In this document: positions 40,172-51,773 of the stretch, in pieces
How positions within the stretch are numbered: the first letter of the stretch is position 1
Layout: each line of letters starts with the position of its first letter
Assembly (NCBI GenBank): GCA_002163245.1
Contig: MAAL01000186.1
Span: 62,001-126,000, forward strand
DNA: 64,000 bases
Reading direction: 5' to 3'
Source: Gammaproteobacteria bacterium 42_54_T18
GTDB taxonomy: Bacteria > Pseudomonadota > Gammaproteobacteria > Pseudomonadales > Ketobacteraceae
Notes under the pieces: model-generated
Told to the model about the DNA's origin: nothing
Databases searched by the model: none
What the model saw: the letters and a program-made list of their open reading frames with translations, nothing else
Position numbers and translations under genes: made by a program

Positions 40172-41056
40172 TTATGCTTCGCCACGAACTTGCGCAGCAA
40201 CTTCTGCAGCAAAATCGACAACTTCAACTTCAATACCTTCACCCACTTCATAACGAATGAAAGAAAGCACGTCAGCGCTGCTTTTCTTAACCAATGCACC
40301 AACTGTAACGTCAGGATCTTTAATGAACGGCTGATCAACCAACGTTATCTCTTTCAAGAACTTCTTGAGTCGACCAACAACCATTTTCTCAATGATTTCA
40401 TCAGGCTTTCCACTATCTTTCGCTTGAGCAGTGAAGATTTCTTTCTCTTTATCAAGAATAGCAGGGGCTACTTGATCAGAATTAACCACTTGAGGGTTTG
40501 CTGCAGCAACATGCATTGCTACATCTTTTGCCAATTCTGCATTACCGGCACTAAGTGCAACAAGAACACCAATCTTAACACCATGGATATACCCACCCAC
40601 GATGCCGTCAGCACTTTCAACAATAGATGCACGACGAACTTGAATGTTTTCACCAATAGTTTGAACAAGCGCCAAACGAGCAGCTTCTACAGTTAAGCCA
40701 CCTTCGATTTCTAACTCTTTCAGTTTCTCAACATCAGATTCTTTACTTGCCAATACACATTCAGCTACTTTGCTGCAAAAGCTCTTAAAATCATCGTGGC
40801 GAGAAGAGAAGTCAGTTTCACTGTTCACTTCAAGAATGATTGCTACTTTTCCATCTTCACTAATCTTAGTAACAACTGCGCCTTCAGCCGCAGTACGAGA
40901 AGCTTTCTTATCAGCTTTTGCTTGACCTGACTTACGCATGTCATCGATTGCTTTTTCAATATCACCGTCTGTCGCTACAAGTGCTTTTTTGCACTCCATC
41001 ATGCCCAAACCGGTACGCTCACGTAATTCTTTTACCAATGAAGCTGTAATCGCCAT
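40172..41056 (-). CDS. tsf: Elongation factor Ts
   Basis: Nucleotide exchange factor for EF-Tu. N-terminal UBA-like domain with [17 protein letters not shown] and [19 protein letters not shown]; core motif [18 protein letters not shown]-terminal module present. 294 aa. Separated from rpsB by a strong hairpin. Confidence 0.98.
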   Translation of the reverse strand: MAITASLVKELRERTGLGMMECKKALVATDGDIEKAIDDMRKSGQAKADKKASRTAAEGAVVTKISEDGKVAIILEVNSETDFSSRHDDFKSFCSKVAECVLASKESDVEKLKELEIEGGLTVEAARLALVQTIGENIQVRRASIVESADGIVGGYIHGVKIGVLVALSAGNAELAKDVAMHVAAANPQVVNSDQVAPAILDKEKEIFTAQAKDSGKPDEIIEKMVVGRLKKFLKEITLVDQPFIKDPDVTVGALVKKSSADVLSFIRYEVGEGIEVEVVDFAAEVAAQVRGEA

Positions 41057-41102
41057 TAGCCTAACCTCTTAAATTTTCTGTGTTACAAATCAGTTGCCTG
41101 CC

Positions 41103-41145
41103 CTAGTTCTAAAAAAGGGGGCATAGCCCCCTTTTTTAGAACTAG
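41103..41145 (-). terminator. 20-bp perfect hairpin between rpsB and tsf
   Basis: Arms 41103-41122 and 41126-41145 pair completely around the loop ATA; the GGGGGC/GCCCCC core is flanked by A6 and T6 tracts, an intrinsic terminator in either direction. As tsf has no other evident promoter, it probably terminates only part of the rpsB transcripts, setting S2 above EF-Ts. Confidence 0.85.
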
Positions 41146-41179
41146 CCAAGCTAGTTAATTCTTACTTGTCAGCTATGAT

Positions 41180-41935
41180 TTAGCTAGCTTTTGCTTCAGA
41201 AGCTTCCTCAGCTACTTCAACAAAACCATCCTTATCACCGCTTTGTGTTTGCGCGTACTCAGTACCTTCAGTACAAGCATCCGCTACCGCAGTAACAAAC
41301 AACTGAATCGCACGAATCGCATCATCGTTACCAGGAATAACGTAATCAACGCCGTCTGGGTTGCTGTTGGTATCAACGATACCAATTACTGGAATACCTA
41401 GCTTATTTGCTTCTTGAATAGCGATACGCTCATGATCTACATCAATAACGAACAACGCATCAGGTAAACCACCCATGTTCTTGATTCCGCCAAGGCTACG
41501 CTCTAGCTTTTCAACTTCACGAGTACGCATTAACGCTTCTTTCTTAGTTAACTTTTCAAACGTTCCGTCACCAGCTTGAACTTCAAGATCTTTAAGGCGA
41601 CGGATAGACTGGCGAATAGTCTTCCAGTTAGTCAACATTCCACCTAACCAACGATGGTTAACGTATGGTTGACCGGCACGAGCTGCCTCTTCTTTGATAA
41701 TTTTAGATGCTGCACGCTTAGTACCTACAAACAAGATTTTGTTCTTGTTAGCAGCAGTCTTGTTGATGTAGTTAAGCGCATCATTAAACGCAGGCACAGT
41801 GTGCTCTAAGTTAATGATATGAATTTTGTTACGAGCGCCGAAAATGTATTGACCCATCTTAGGGTTCCAATAACGGGTTTGGTGTCCAAAATGAACGCCC
41901 GCTTTTAACATATCGCGCATGCTGACTTCAGCCAT
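41180..41935 (-). CDS. rpsB: 30S ribosomal protein S2
   Basis: Ribosomal protein of the small subunit body. [22 protein letters not shown] is the family start (residues 6 onward), followed by [16 protein letters not shown] and [12 protein letters not shown]. 251 aa with an acidic C-terminal tail. First gene of the long minus-strand cluster, preceded by a leader of about 160 bases. Confidence 0.99.
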   Translation of the reverse strand: MAEVSMRDMLKAGVHFGHQTRYWNPKMGQYIFGARNKIHIINLEHTVPAFNDALNYINKTAANKNKILFVGTKRAASKIIKEEAARAGQPYVNHRWLGGMLTNWKTIRQSIRRLKDLEVQAGDGTFEKLTKKEALMRTREVEKLERSLGGIKNMGGLPDALFVIDVDHERIAIQEANKLGIPVIGIVDTNSNPDGVDYVIPGNDDAIRAIQLFVTAVADACTEGTEYAQTQSGDKDGFVEVAEEASEAKAS

Positions 41936-42358
41936 AATAATTCCTTAGTTTTTACTGGGTTAGGCCTCCATATACCCCACGATCAAACCCTGTCGCTGGT
42001 TTTAAAACCAAGCGCAAAGCACCCATGATGGTGTGTCGGTATATGTGTGGATTTAGGTTGTCTCATCCCTGCAATCCAAACGGTTATACAGAGTGAGCGG
42101 CGCTTTATACCATATCTTCTCTAAGACAACAATATTACACTGTTTTTTTTAACTTTTTGACCCATAAAACACCGCTTCAGTGAGATTAGCCGAAGTAGTC
42201 GAACTGAATGTCATTGCCGTGTACAATACGCCGCTTATTCGCAGAAAGCTGCCTTACCCAAACACACATAAATTCTGTTGCTATTCAACGCTCTGCCTTA
42301 AATAGAGTCACTGAATAGACCAGCAATACCGGACAACTAGGATAGAGTAATTACGATT
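41936..42358. promoter_or_regulatory. rpsB promoter and leader / divergent map upstream region
   Basis: On the minus strand a sigma-70-like pair is visible: TTGTTG at 42127-42132, a 17-base spacer, TATAAA at 42104-42109, then a GC-rich discriminator GCGCCGC, as in stringently controlled ribosomal promoters. This gives a leader of roughly 160 bases before rpsB. In other gammaproteobacteria a conserved rpsB leader binds S2 for autoregulation; the length fits, but the fold was not computed. The rightward promoter for map must lie between about 42140 and 42340; I cannot fix it. Confidence 0.65.
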
Positions 42359-43129
42359 ATGGCTATTATCATTAAAACGCCTGAACAAATTGAAAAAATG
42401 CGAGTTGCCGGTCGTTTAGCCGCAGAAGTGTTAGAAATGATTGAAGAGCACGTAAAAATAGGTGTTACCACAGAAGAGTTAAACACCATCTGCCATAACT
42501 ATATAGTCAATGAACAGAATGCTATTCCAGCGCCCCTTAACTACCATGGCTTCCCTAAGTCAATTTGCACATCTGTGAATCACGTTATTTGCCACGGCAT
42601 TCCAACGGAAAAAAAGATATTAAAGAAAGGCGATATCATTAACGTAGATATCACCGTTATCAAAGATGGCTATCACGGCGACACCAGCAAGATGTTTATT
42701 ATGGACGGTGCTACTGCCCCACTCCAACGCCTCTGCAAAGTTTCCCATGAATGCTTAATGCTTGGTATCGATTTAGTAAAGCCTGGAACAAGGTTAGGTG
42801 ACATAGGAGCAGCTATTCAACAACACGCTGAATCTCAATATTTTAGCGTGGTTCGTGAATACTGCGGCCATGGCATAGGCGAGGGTTTTCATGAAGACCC
42901 TCAAGTACTGCACTATGGAAAAGTGGGTACCGGAACCATTCTTCAAGAAGGCATGATATTTACCATTGAGCCAATGATTAACGCAGGTAAAAGACATACA
43001 AAACTATTACCTGATGGTTGGACTGTTCATACTAAGGATAGAAAAGCGTCTGCACAATGGGAGCACACCATCGTGGTAACTGCCGATGGGCATGATGTCC
43101 TCACCAAACGCTCCGACGAAACTTTCTAA
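42359..43129 (+). CDS. map: Methionine aminopeptidase, type I
   Basis: Removes the initiator methionine from new proteins. Metal ligands are seen in NVDITVIKDGYHGDTSKMF (two Asp), CGHGIGEGFHEDP (His), FTIEPMI (Glu) and QWEHTIVV (Glu); substrate His in SVNHVICHGIP. 256 aa, short type Ia. Divergent from rpsB and 17 bases before glnD. Confidence 0.98.
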   Translation: MAIIIKTPEQIEKMRVAGRLAAEVLEMIEEHVKIGVTTEELNTICHNYIVNEQNAIPAPLNYHGFPKSICTSVNHVICHGIPTEKKILKKGDIINVDITVIKDGYHGDTSKMFIMDGATAPLQRLCKVSHECLMLGIDLVKPGTRLGDIGAAIQQHAESQYFSVVREYCGHGIGEGFHEDPQVLHYGKVGTGTILQEGMIFTIEPMINAGKRHTKLLPDGWTVHTKDRKASAQWEHTIVVTADGHDVLTKRSDETF

Positions 43130-43146
43130 ACCGAACTAGATTAACT

Positions 43147-45837
43147 ATGAAAACGCCGTCAATAGAGAATTTACAGCCGGACATGGAGCTTTTTGACCCA
43201 GCTCGGTTTAGTGTGCTCGTTGAAGAAGCAGCAACGCCTATTTTGGCTGTAAAAAAAGCCATCCGAGCTGCAGATGATATACTGACCAAGCGTTTCAAGC
43301 AGCAAAAAGACATAAAGCTTATCATCAGGCAGCGCGCCTGGGTCATGGATCAGCTTCTTGCCTGGCTCTGGCAGCAGTTAGAATGCAGTCAATCCCCAGA
43401 CATTTCATTAATGGCCGTTGGCGGATACGGTCGTGCGGAGCTTCACCCCCATTCTGACATTGACCTACTAATCCTACTTCGCAACGACGATATAGAGCCA
43501 TTCTCGAATGACCTTGAAGGGTTTATTACTCAGCTATGGGACATCGGTTTTGAAGTGGGCCATAGCGTAAGGTCACTATCAGAATGTGTGACACTTGCCG
43601 ATGAAGACATCACCATCGCCACCAACTTAATGGAAGCTAGAACCATTTCAGGTAACCCTGAACTTGGTTTGCTGATGCTTGAAAGTACTGGGCCCGAACA
43701 TGTTTGGCCCGTCGATGCTTTTTTCAGTGCAAAATGGACAGAACAAATTGCACGTTATAGGAAGTACGATGACACCGAACAAAGCCTGGAACCTGATGTT
43801 AAAAATGCCCCCGGCACATTAAGAGACATACAAACCATTGGTTGGGTAACAAAACGTTATTTTCACGCCAACCGTTTAAGTGACCTAGTCAAAAGCGGCT
43901 TCCTTACCCGCGAAGAATACAGCACGCTAGACGCTGCCCACCAGTTCCTTTGGGAAATTCGCTACGCGCTGCACATCATTACCAATCGAAGTGAAAACCG
44001 CCTGTTATTTGATTATCAACGCTCCGTTGCCGACATGCTTGGATATCGCGATAGCGACACCAACCTTGCTGTTGAAAAGTTCATGAAGCGATATTACCGA
44101 GTCGTACTAGCCGTCGCACAACTCAATGACATGCTCTTACGGCACTTTGATGAAACCGTTTTAAGAGCAAAAGAAGAAGACGTCATTGAACCTTTCAACA
44201 ATCGCTTTCAGATCCATAACGAATACATTGAAGCGACGCACGACAAGGTATTTAAACAATCTCCCTCCGCACTACTCGAAATCTTTGTCATCCTCGCACA
44301 AAATGAAAACATCCAGGGGATTCGTGCTAGCACCATTCGACTCATAAAAGACAACAAACATCTCGTCGACGATGCATTCCGACATGACACTAGAAACACC
44401 TCGTTATTTATCGAGCTACTACGCTCTCCTCATCGGCTATATACGCAACTAAGCCGGATGAAACGTTACGGTATATTAGGTAACTATATTCCACAATTTG
44501 GCCGCGTCATCGGCCAAATGCAATATGACTTATTTCATATCTACACGGTTGATGCGCATACTTTATTAGTACTCAAGAACATGCGTCGCTTCCGCTACAG
44601 AGACGCCCGCAAAGAATTCCCCGTTGCCGCACACATTTTTCATCGATTACCTAAAATTGAATTATTGTATATTGCGGGTATGTTTCATGATGTCGGTAAA
44701 GGTCAAGGGTGTGATCACTCAGAGGTCGGGGCAAACGACGTCAAAAGCTTTTGCAAACTTCACCAGTTAAGCAACTGGGACACGCACTTAGTTACGTGGC
44801 TGGTCAAAAACCACTTACTAATGTCCCTAACCTCCCAGAAAAAAGACGTCTCCGATCCAGCCGTTATTCACGAATTCGCAACCGCTGTCGGCGATCAAGT
44901 TCACTTAGATTACCTCTATGCACTAACGGTCGCCGATATTTGTGCAACAAACCCTAAACTATGGAATGGCTGGCGCTCGTCCTTACTAAGACAGCTTTAC
45001 ACAGGGGCTCGCCGAGCATTACGCCGCGGCCTTGAAAAACACGTCGACAAAGCTGACTGGATAGAAGAAACCAAAGAACGTTCGCTCAACATTCTGCTAT
45101 CTCTCGACATCGATCCAAATGAAATTGAAACGTTGTGGGAAAAACTAGGGGATGACTACTTCCTCAGGGAATCTTATGGCTCCATTGCCAGGCACACTGA
45201 AGCCATTCTCAATCATGATAGTGATAATGGACCCTTGGTTGTCGTTGGCAAAACAGAAGAAAGTCGCTTTGAAGAGTCCGCTCAAATATTTGTTTATACG
45301 CAGGACAAACTTAACCTCTTTGCGGTAACAGTAACCGCCTTAGACCAACTAAATCTATCCATTGCCGATGCAAGAGTAATGACATCCATTGATGACATTA
45401 GCTTGGATACATACGTTGTTATGGAAGAGAACGGCCAACCATTGGGAGATGACCCTGCACGTATTGCTCAAATAAAAGAAAAATTAAAATCTGCTATTAG
45501 CAATATCGATGAATTCGCATCGACATGCAGCAAACGCATGCCTCGTGCGCTCAAACACTTCCAGATACCCACTGAAGTTGTCATCACTAACGAAACCGAC
45601 CTCCCATACACGACTATCGAAGTGGTTTCTCTTGACCGCCCTGGATTATTGGCCGAGATTGGATGTTTATTTGCAGAGCTATCAATTGAACTTGAAAGCG
45701 CCAGAATCGCAACATTAGGCGAACGGGTTGAAGATATTTTTTATGTAACTTCAGCCAATGGTGCTGCCATCACTGACAAAGAGTTGTGCAATAAAATCGA
45801 GACAGAAATCAAGCGCAAGTTAGATCAACACAACTAA
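43147..45837 (+). CDS. glnD: [Protein-PII] uridylyltransferase GlnD
   Basis: Bifunctional nitrogen sensor that uridylylates PII when glutamine is low and removes UMP when it is high. Nucleotidyltransferase motif GGYGRAELHPHSDIDLL at residues 92-108; HD domain with FHDVGKGQGCDHSEVGA (His514-Asp515); two ACT domains at the C-terminus, the last opening TIEVVSLDRPGLLAEIG. 896 aa, standard. Between map and dapC, the Pseudomonas-type order. Confidence 0.98.
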   Translation: MKTPSIENLQPDMELFDPARFSVLVEEAATPILAVKKAIRAADDILTKRFKQQKDIKLIIRQRAWVMDQLLAWLWQQLECSQSPDISLMAVGGYGRAELHPHSDIDLLILLRNDDIEPFSNDLEGFITQLWDIGFEVGHSVRSLSECVTLADEDITIATNLMEARTISGNPELGLLMLESTGPEHVWPVDAFFSAKWTEQIARYRKYDDTEQSLEPDVKNAPGTLRDIQTIGWVTKRYFHANRLSDLVKSGFLTREEYSTLDAAHQFLWEIRYALHIITNRSENRLLFDYQRSVADMLGYRDSDTNLAVEKFMKRYYRVVLAVAQLNDMLLRHFDETVLRAKEEDVIEPFNNRFQIHNEYIEATHDKVFKQSPSALLEIFVILAQNENIQGIRASTIRLIKDNKHLVDDAFRHDTRNTSLFIELLRSPHRLYTQLSRMKRYGILGNYIPQFGRVIGQMQYDLFHIYTVDAHTLLVLKNMRRFRYRDARKEFPVAAHIFHRLPKIELLYIAGMFHDVGKGQGCDHSEVGANDVKSFCKLHQLSNWDTHLVTWLVKNHLLMSLTSQKKDVSDPAVIHEFATAVGDQVHLDYLYALTVADICATNPKLWNGWRSSLLRQLYTGARRALRRGLEKHVDKADWIEETKERSLNILLSLDIDPNEIETLWEKLGDDYFLRESYGSIARHTEAILNHDSDNGPLVVVGKTEESRFEESAQIFVYTQDKLNLFAVTVTALDQLNLSIADARVMTSIDDISLDTYVVMEENGQPLGDDPARIAQIKEKLKSAISNIDEFASTCSKRMPRALKHFQIPTEVVITNETDLPYTTIEVVSLDRPGLLAEIGCLFAELSIELESARIATLGERVEDIFYVTSANGAAITDKELCNKIETEIKRKLDQHN

Positions 45838-45904
45838 CACTCGTTTATTAACACGTTCACCATTAATCATACCTACCGCCACAAGCAACAAATAAAACAC
45901 CATC

Positions 45905-47134
45905 ATGAATAAAGATCTCGAATTATTACAGCCTTACCCCTTTGAAAAATTAAAGCAATTGTTCAGTGACGCGAATCCACCCAGCGAACTTGCCCATATC
46001 CCGCTATCTATTGGTGAACCAAAACACAAAAGCCCCGCATTTGTTTTGCAAACCATCACCGATAACTTGGACAAAATATCAGCATACCCTACAACCAAGG
46101 GGTTACCTGAATTACGTCAGGCTATCGCTACCTGGGTAGAACGCCGCTTCAATCTCAACGAGAACAATATCTGCGCAGAAAACCAAGTACTACCCGTAAA
46201 CGGAACACGAGAAGCGTTATTCGCATTTGCACAAACCGTTGTGAACCGCTCGGATGTTGGTAGCGACAAAAAGCCACCCATCGTTATCTCCCCCAATCCT
46301 TTTTACCAAATTTATGAAGGCGCTGCTTTTCTCTCTGGTGCACAGCCGATGTTTTTACCGTGCTTAGAAGGAAACAACTTTATTCCTGATTACAACGCCG
46401 TCTCTGAAGAAACGTGGCAACGCTGTCAACTGGTGTACCTATGCTCTCCTGGCAACCCAACAGGCTCAATCACCTCATCTGAAACACTAAAACAGCTCAT
46501 CGAGCTTTCCGACAAATACGATTTTATTATCGCATCCGATGAATGTTACTCCGAGATTTACCAAGATGAAGCCAACCCTCCTGTAGGTCTACTTGAAGCA
46601 TGTCAGCAGCTGGGCCGCTCAGATTTCAAAAATTGCGTCATATTTCATAGTCTATCCAAACGCTCCAACTTGCCCGGATTGCGTTCAGGTTTTGTTGCGG
46701 GTGATGCGGAAGTCCTTAAACGTTATCTTCAATACCGTACTTATCACGGTTGTGCGATGCCCGTTCAACACCAGCTAGCCAGTATTGCTGCATGGAGTGA
46801 TGAGAAACACGTACAAGAGAACCGTAACCTCTATAGAGAGAAGTTTGCCGCAGTGACACGCATCTTAAACGATGTTATTCCTGTTAGCGCCCCAGACGCC
46901 AGCTTTTACTTGTGGGTTAAAACCCCCATATGCGATGAGCAATTCAGCCGCGAACTGTTTGACCAACAACATGTTACCGTGCTGCCAGGCAAATACCTTG
47001 CTCGAGAAGTAGATGGCATTAACCCAGGGGATCACCGGGTAAGAATGGCACTTGTTGCACCGTTAGAGAATTGCATTGAAGCGGCAAACCGCATCAAAGC
47101 GTTTGTCTCCACGCTATCTCAAAAACCATCTTAG
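45905..47134 (+). CDS. dapC: Succinyldiaminopimelate transaminase DapC
   Basis: PLP-dependent class I aminotransferase forming N-succinyl-L,L-diaminopimelate in lysine and peptidoglycan precursor synthesis. The PLP lysine is in FHSLSKRSNLPGLRSGF; other fold I motifs are YPTTKGLPELRQAI and SPGNPTGS. 409 aa. DapC is distinguished from other aminotransferases mainly by context: dapD and dapE follow. Confidence 0.93.
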   Translation: MNKDLELLQPYPFEKLKQLFSDANPPSELAHIPLSIGEPKHKSPAFVLQTITDNLDKISAYPTTKGLPELRQAIATWVERRFNLNENNICAENQVLPVNGTREALFAFAQTVVNRSDVGSDKKPPIVISPNPFYQIYEGAAFLSGAQPMFLPCLEGNNFIPDYNAVSEETWQRCQLVYLCSPGNPTGSITSSETLKQLIELSDKYDFIIASDECYSEIYQDEANPPVGLLEACQQLGRSDFKNCVIFHSLSKRSNLPGLRSGFVAGDAEVLKRYLQYRTYHGCAMPVQHQLASIAAWSDEKHVQENRNLYREKFAAVTRILNDVIPVSAPDASFYLWVKTPICDEQFSRELFDQQHVTVLPGKYLAREVDGINPGDHRVRMALVAPLENCIEAANRIKAFVSTLSQKPS

Positions 47135-47182
47135 CAACTGTTTTAGAAACTGTATTTAAAACTATAGAAAAGACCTTTTATC

Positions 47183-47536
47183 ATGAGCAACACAAACATC
47201 ACCATGTACGGTATTAAAAACTGTGACACCATTAAAAAAGCCCGTAAATGGCTAGAAGCAGAAGGAGTTGATTATCAATTCCATGATTACAAAAAAGAAG
47301 GTATTCAAAAAGACCAGTTAGCTGCCTGGATCGACCAGCTTGGCTGGGAAGTTCTACTAAACAAACGTGGAACCACTTGGCGCAAACTACCCGATGATGT
47401 TAAAGATAATATCGATGAAACATCCGCCATTACCGTCATGTTAGAGAACACATCCATTATTAAACGTCCAGTGCTCGACACTGGAAACACCCTATTAGTA
47501 GGATTTTCTGCGGACGAATACGCAAAACACTTTTAA
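47183..47536 (+). CDS. ArsC/Spx-family protein (YffB-like)
   Basis: 117 aa thioredoxin-like fold. Starts MYGIKNCDTIKKARKWLE, the single-Cys NCDT site of YffB-type relatives, with FHDYKKEGI and LLNKRGTTWRKL following and a C-terminal IKRPVLD. True arsenate reductase is less likely. Its place between dapC and dapD recurs in Pseudomonas-type genomes, next to the dap genes; its role there is unknown. Confidence 0.9.
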   Translation: MSNTNITMYGIKNCDTIKKARKWLEAEGVDYQFHDYKKEGIQKDQLAAWIDQLGWEVLLNKRGTTWRKLPDDVKDNIDETSAITVMLENTSIIKRPVLDTGNTLLVGFSADEYAKHF

Positions 47537-47547
47537 GAGGAAATACA

Positions 47548-48573
47548 ATGAGCACAGCATTTGCAATCGGTGTAGGCACCAAAAACAGTAACGGCGAATG
47601 GTTAGAAGTTTTTTATCAACAGCCTCTTTTCCAACCTTCTGCGGATATCATTGAAGCAGCAAAATCCAGCATCAACTATGTTGATGGCAACCAAGCAATT
47701 GATGTTGATAGCGCAGCGCTAGCAGCCCTTGCAACAGCATTAGAAGCAATAGCTCCTGAGCAAGCAGCAATTGCTAAGGCATGCACAGAAAGCAAAAAAC
47801 CTGTGGTTGTCACCATCCTAGAAACCGATGAGCAGTCTCAAAGCACACCAGAAGTGTATCTAAAACTTCACCTGCTTTCTCATCGTTTAGTTAAACCTCA
47901 TGGCATCGACTTATCAGGGATGTTTGGTTTATTACCCAACGTTGCATGGACTAACAAAGGTGCTATCGACCTTACTGAATTACCTGGAGCCCAACTACAG
48001 GCTCGCTTAAACGGTGAACTACTTAGCGTTAATAGCGTTGACAAATTCCCACGCATGACCGATTACGTTGTACCAACGGGTGTACGTATTGCTCACACTG
48101 CTCGTGTTCGTTTAGGGGCATATATCGGTGAAGGTACTACGATTATGCATGAAGGCTTTGTGAACTTTAACGCAGGCACCTTAGGTGTTTCCATGATTGA
48201 AGGGCGAATCTCTGCTGGAGTAGTGGTTGGTGATGGCTCTGATCTTGGTGGTGGTTGCTCTACGATGGGAACATTATCGGGTGGCGGTAACATGATTATC
48301 TCTGTCGGCGAAAAGTGTCTACTTGGAGCAAACGCGGGAACAGGTATTCCTCTTGGGGATCGTTGCACCATTGAGGCAGGGCTATACATAACCGCTGGCA
48401 CTAAAGTCCTCATACTTGATGACAAGAAGCAAGCAGTCGACACTGTTAAAGGTCGGGATTTGGCCGGCAAATCCGACTTATTATTCCGCCGCGATTCCCT
48501 AACAGGCGCAGTGCAATGCGTAACAAACAAAACAGCTATTCAGCTTAACGACGAATTACACTCAAATAACTAG
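47548..48573 (+). CDS. dapD: Tetrahydrodipicolinate N-succinyltransferase DapD
   Basis: Transfers succinyl from succinyl-CoA to tetrahydrodipicolinate. The long, 341 aa Pseudomonas/actinobacterial-type DapD: an alpha/beta N-terminal domain and a left-handed beta-helix from about residue 175, with MHEGFVNFNAGTLG and GGGCSTMGTLSGGG. AAGAGGA lies about nine bases before ATG 47548. Followed by a terminator. Confidence 0.96.
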   Translation: MSTAFAIGVGTKNSNGEWLEVFYQQPLFQPSADIIEAAKSSINYVDGNQAIDVDSAALAALATALEAIAPEQAAIAKACTESKKPVVVTILETDEQSQSTPEVYLKLHLLSHRLVKPHGIDLSGMFGLLPNVAWTNKGAIDLTELPGAQLQARLNGELLSVNSVDKFPRMTDYVVPTGVRIAHTARVRLGAYIGEGTTIMHEGFVNFNAGTLGVSMIEGRISAGVVVGDGSDLGGGCSTMGTLSGGGNMIISVGEKCLLGANAGTGIPLGDRCTIEAGLYITAGTKVLILDDKKQAVDTVKGRDLAGKSDLLFRRDSLTGAVQCVTNKTAIQLNDELHSNN

Positions 48574-48593
48574 CCGTTATTCTTCGTAATAAT

Positions 48594-48641
48594 AAAAGGC
48601 CCAAAAGATGGTAAATCAACACCACCTTTGGGCCTTTTTTG
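48594..48641 (+). terminator. Rho-independent terminator after dapD
   Basis: AAAAGGCCCAAA pairs with TTTGGGCCTTTT around a 21-base interior that itself can pair (GGT/ACC), followed by T6. Ends the glnD-dapC-dapD transcript. Confidence 0.9.
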
Positions 48642-48760
48642 TTCACTCGCCCTTTATTTCTCCTCCCGCCCCACTCTCAACAGCCCTTTCTAGAAACTCT
48701 CCAATCTTTGTCTATACTAACTATATTAGCTGTGTGCTCTTATTACACGCATAAAAAATA

Positions 48761-49534
48761 ATGTTTGGGGATGTTGTTTACACCATGGAATCACTGCCGT
48801 ATATCCTTCCTATCGTCATGCTGATACTCGCTATCGGCCTGGCTGTTGCCGTGAAGATGCTATCTATCAAATCCATCATTGGGGGCTGTACTATTGGAGT
48901 CCTATTCCTATTTATGATTGGCTGCTCTATCTTTATGATGGTCATTAGCAGTGGCTTTGAAGAAAAAATGGCAGTGAAAGACCAAGAAGTTGCCGATATG
49001 GTGGACTGGAAGTACAAGCACATGGATGAAATGTCCCTTATTATCGGTCAACAACGGATGCCTGATGACGAGCATGTTGCTCTTATCAAACAACTCAATA
49101 GTTATGGCTGGCAAATCAACAATTACTCCATTCGGCTGCTGCAAGATGCTCATCAAGCCCTTGAGGTATTAAAACAAGAACACGGCATTGCTCGAACTCG
49201 TTACCTTCTCAAAGGGGTTCCTAGCTCTGTTGAACGCAAGTTGGTTGAAATGGGACTACGTAATGTAGGTTTTCGCATTGTTCCCTTTAAAGAACAGGAA
49301 GAAGTCCCAGAAAATGCTAACGCCCTGTACTTTGGCCAAAACGTTGACCTTGATAGCATAAAAATGGCGGCCTTGACCCTGATGCAAGCAGGCATCGAAC
49401 TCAAGTCCATCAAAGCCTTCCCCAAACCGACCCGAGGCAACGTAAGAGCAATAAAACTGGACTGGAGCAAGTACTTCGATACACGTCTACCACTCACTGT
49501 TGCCGCGGTTGTTGAAAGCAAGGGTTTCAATTAA
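48761..49534 (+). CDS. Unknown membrane-anchored protein between dapD and dapE
   Basis: 257 aa from ATG 48761, or 249 aa from ATG 48785. Two hydrophobic segments near the N-terminus (about residues 14-32 and 38-62) are followed by a soluble part: a helical, charged stretch (about 65-145), then an alpha/beta-looking domain (about 150-257) with a regular beta-alpha spacing and the tail WSKYFDTRLPLTVAAVV. I do not recognise the family and assign no function. It lies between the dapD terminator and dapE, with its own short upstream region, so it may be transcribed with dapE. Confidence 0.8.
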   Translation: MFGDVVYTMESLPYILPIVMLILAIGLAVAVKMLSIKSIIGGCTIGVLFLFMIGCSIFMMVISSGFEEKMAVKDQEVADMVDWKYKHMDEMSLIIGQQRMPDDEHVALIKQLNSYGWQINNYSIRLLQDAHQALEVLKQEHGIARTRYLLKGVPSSVERKLVEMGLRNVGFRIVPFKEQEEVPENANALYFGQNVDLDSIKMAALTLMQAGIELKSIKAFPKPTRGNVRAIKLDWSKYFDTRLPLTVAAVVESKGFN

Positions 49535-50823
<1,289 letters not shown>

Positions 50824-50824
<1 letters not shown>

Positions 50825-51768
50825 TGGCATCAGCACCACACGTGATATTAAGGGCGAAGCACCTGCTTTGCCCGCTATGTGAAACATCGAATACTGCTGC
50901 GCTGCTCCACCCAAGCACAGACCAACGATCACTGGTTTGCCCGCAAAACCATACCTTTGATATTGCTAAACAAGGTTACGTTAATCTGTTACCGGTTCAG
51001 CAAAAAAAATCCCTGACCCCGGGCGATAACAAAGAGATGGTATTAGCACGGAAGAAGTTCCTAGGATTGGGTTATTACCAACCTTTGGTTAACGCACTAA
51101 TAGAAAGCTGCACGCAACACCTCAGCACGATTCACCACGGCAGCAACCAAACGGCGTCCCCCGTCATCTTAGATGCAGGGTGTGGTGAAGGTTACTATAC
51201 GGGGGAACTTCATAATGCCCTTGCAATACAATACCCTGACCTTACCACTTACGGTTTTGATATTGCTAAACCCGCCGTGATTGAAGCAGCCAAACGGAAC
51301 AAATCCCTGAATTGCTTTGTCTCCACCATCAAAGCGATACCTATTGCACCCCAAAGCTGCGACCTGATTATTTCAGTCTTCAGCCCCATGCAACCCTCTC
51401 AATTTCAGCGTCTATTAAAACCGTCGGGTAACCTAATGGTGTTATGTGCTGGAAAAAACCACCTACACCAGCTCAAATCATTGCTATACGACAATACCAG
51501 TGATTACGATGAAGATAAGTTCTTGGCACAGATGGATTCACATTTTACACTGTCAAAACGCATTGCCATTCAACAGACAATGGCAATGAACAGTAATCAT
51601 GACATACTGTCATTGCTAGCAATGACACCGCACTTTTGGCGAACATCTCCAGAGGCGAAAAAACAGCTCGACAGAATCCAACAACTTGCCGTGGATATTG
51701 ATGTGCAATTACTACAATTCACACCCAAGCATCCCGCAGCGCAAGACGCCAACAATAGCGGAACATAA
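50824..51768 (+). CDS. rlmA: 23S rRNA (guanine-N1)-methyltransferase RlmA-like
   Basis: N-terminal zinc finger with Cys16, Cys19, Cys39, His43 (CPLC...CPQNH), followed by KQGYVNLLPVQQKK and a SAM-binding loop LDAGCGEGYYTGEL around residue 118-131, the RlmA architecture. E. coli RlmA methylates G745 of 23S rRNA. 314 aa, some 40 longer than the E. coli enzyme. Start coupled to the dapE stop. Confidence 0.92.
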
Positions 51769-51773
51769 AAAAT

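Noticed and set aside
40190-40696. Plus-strand open frame of 168 codons opposite tsf
   Set aside because: It is fully antisense to a highly conserved elongation factor, has no ribosome site and its product is of low-complexity, Asn/Phe-rich composition with no motif.
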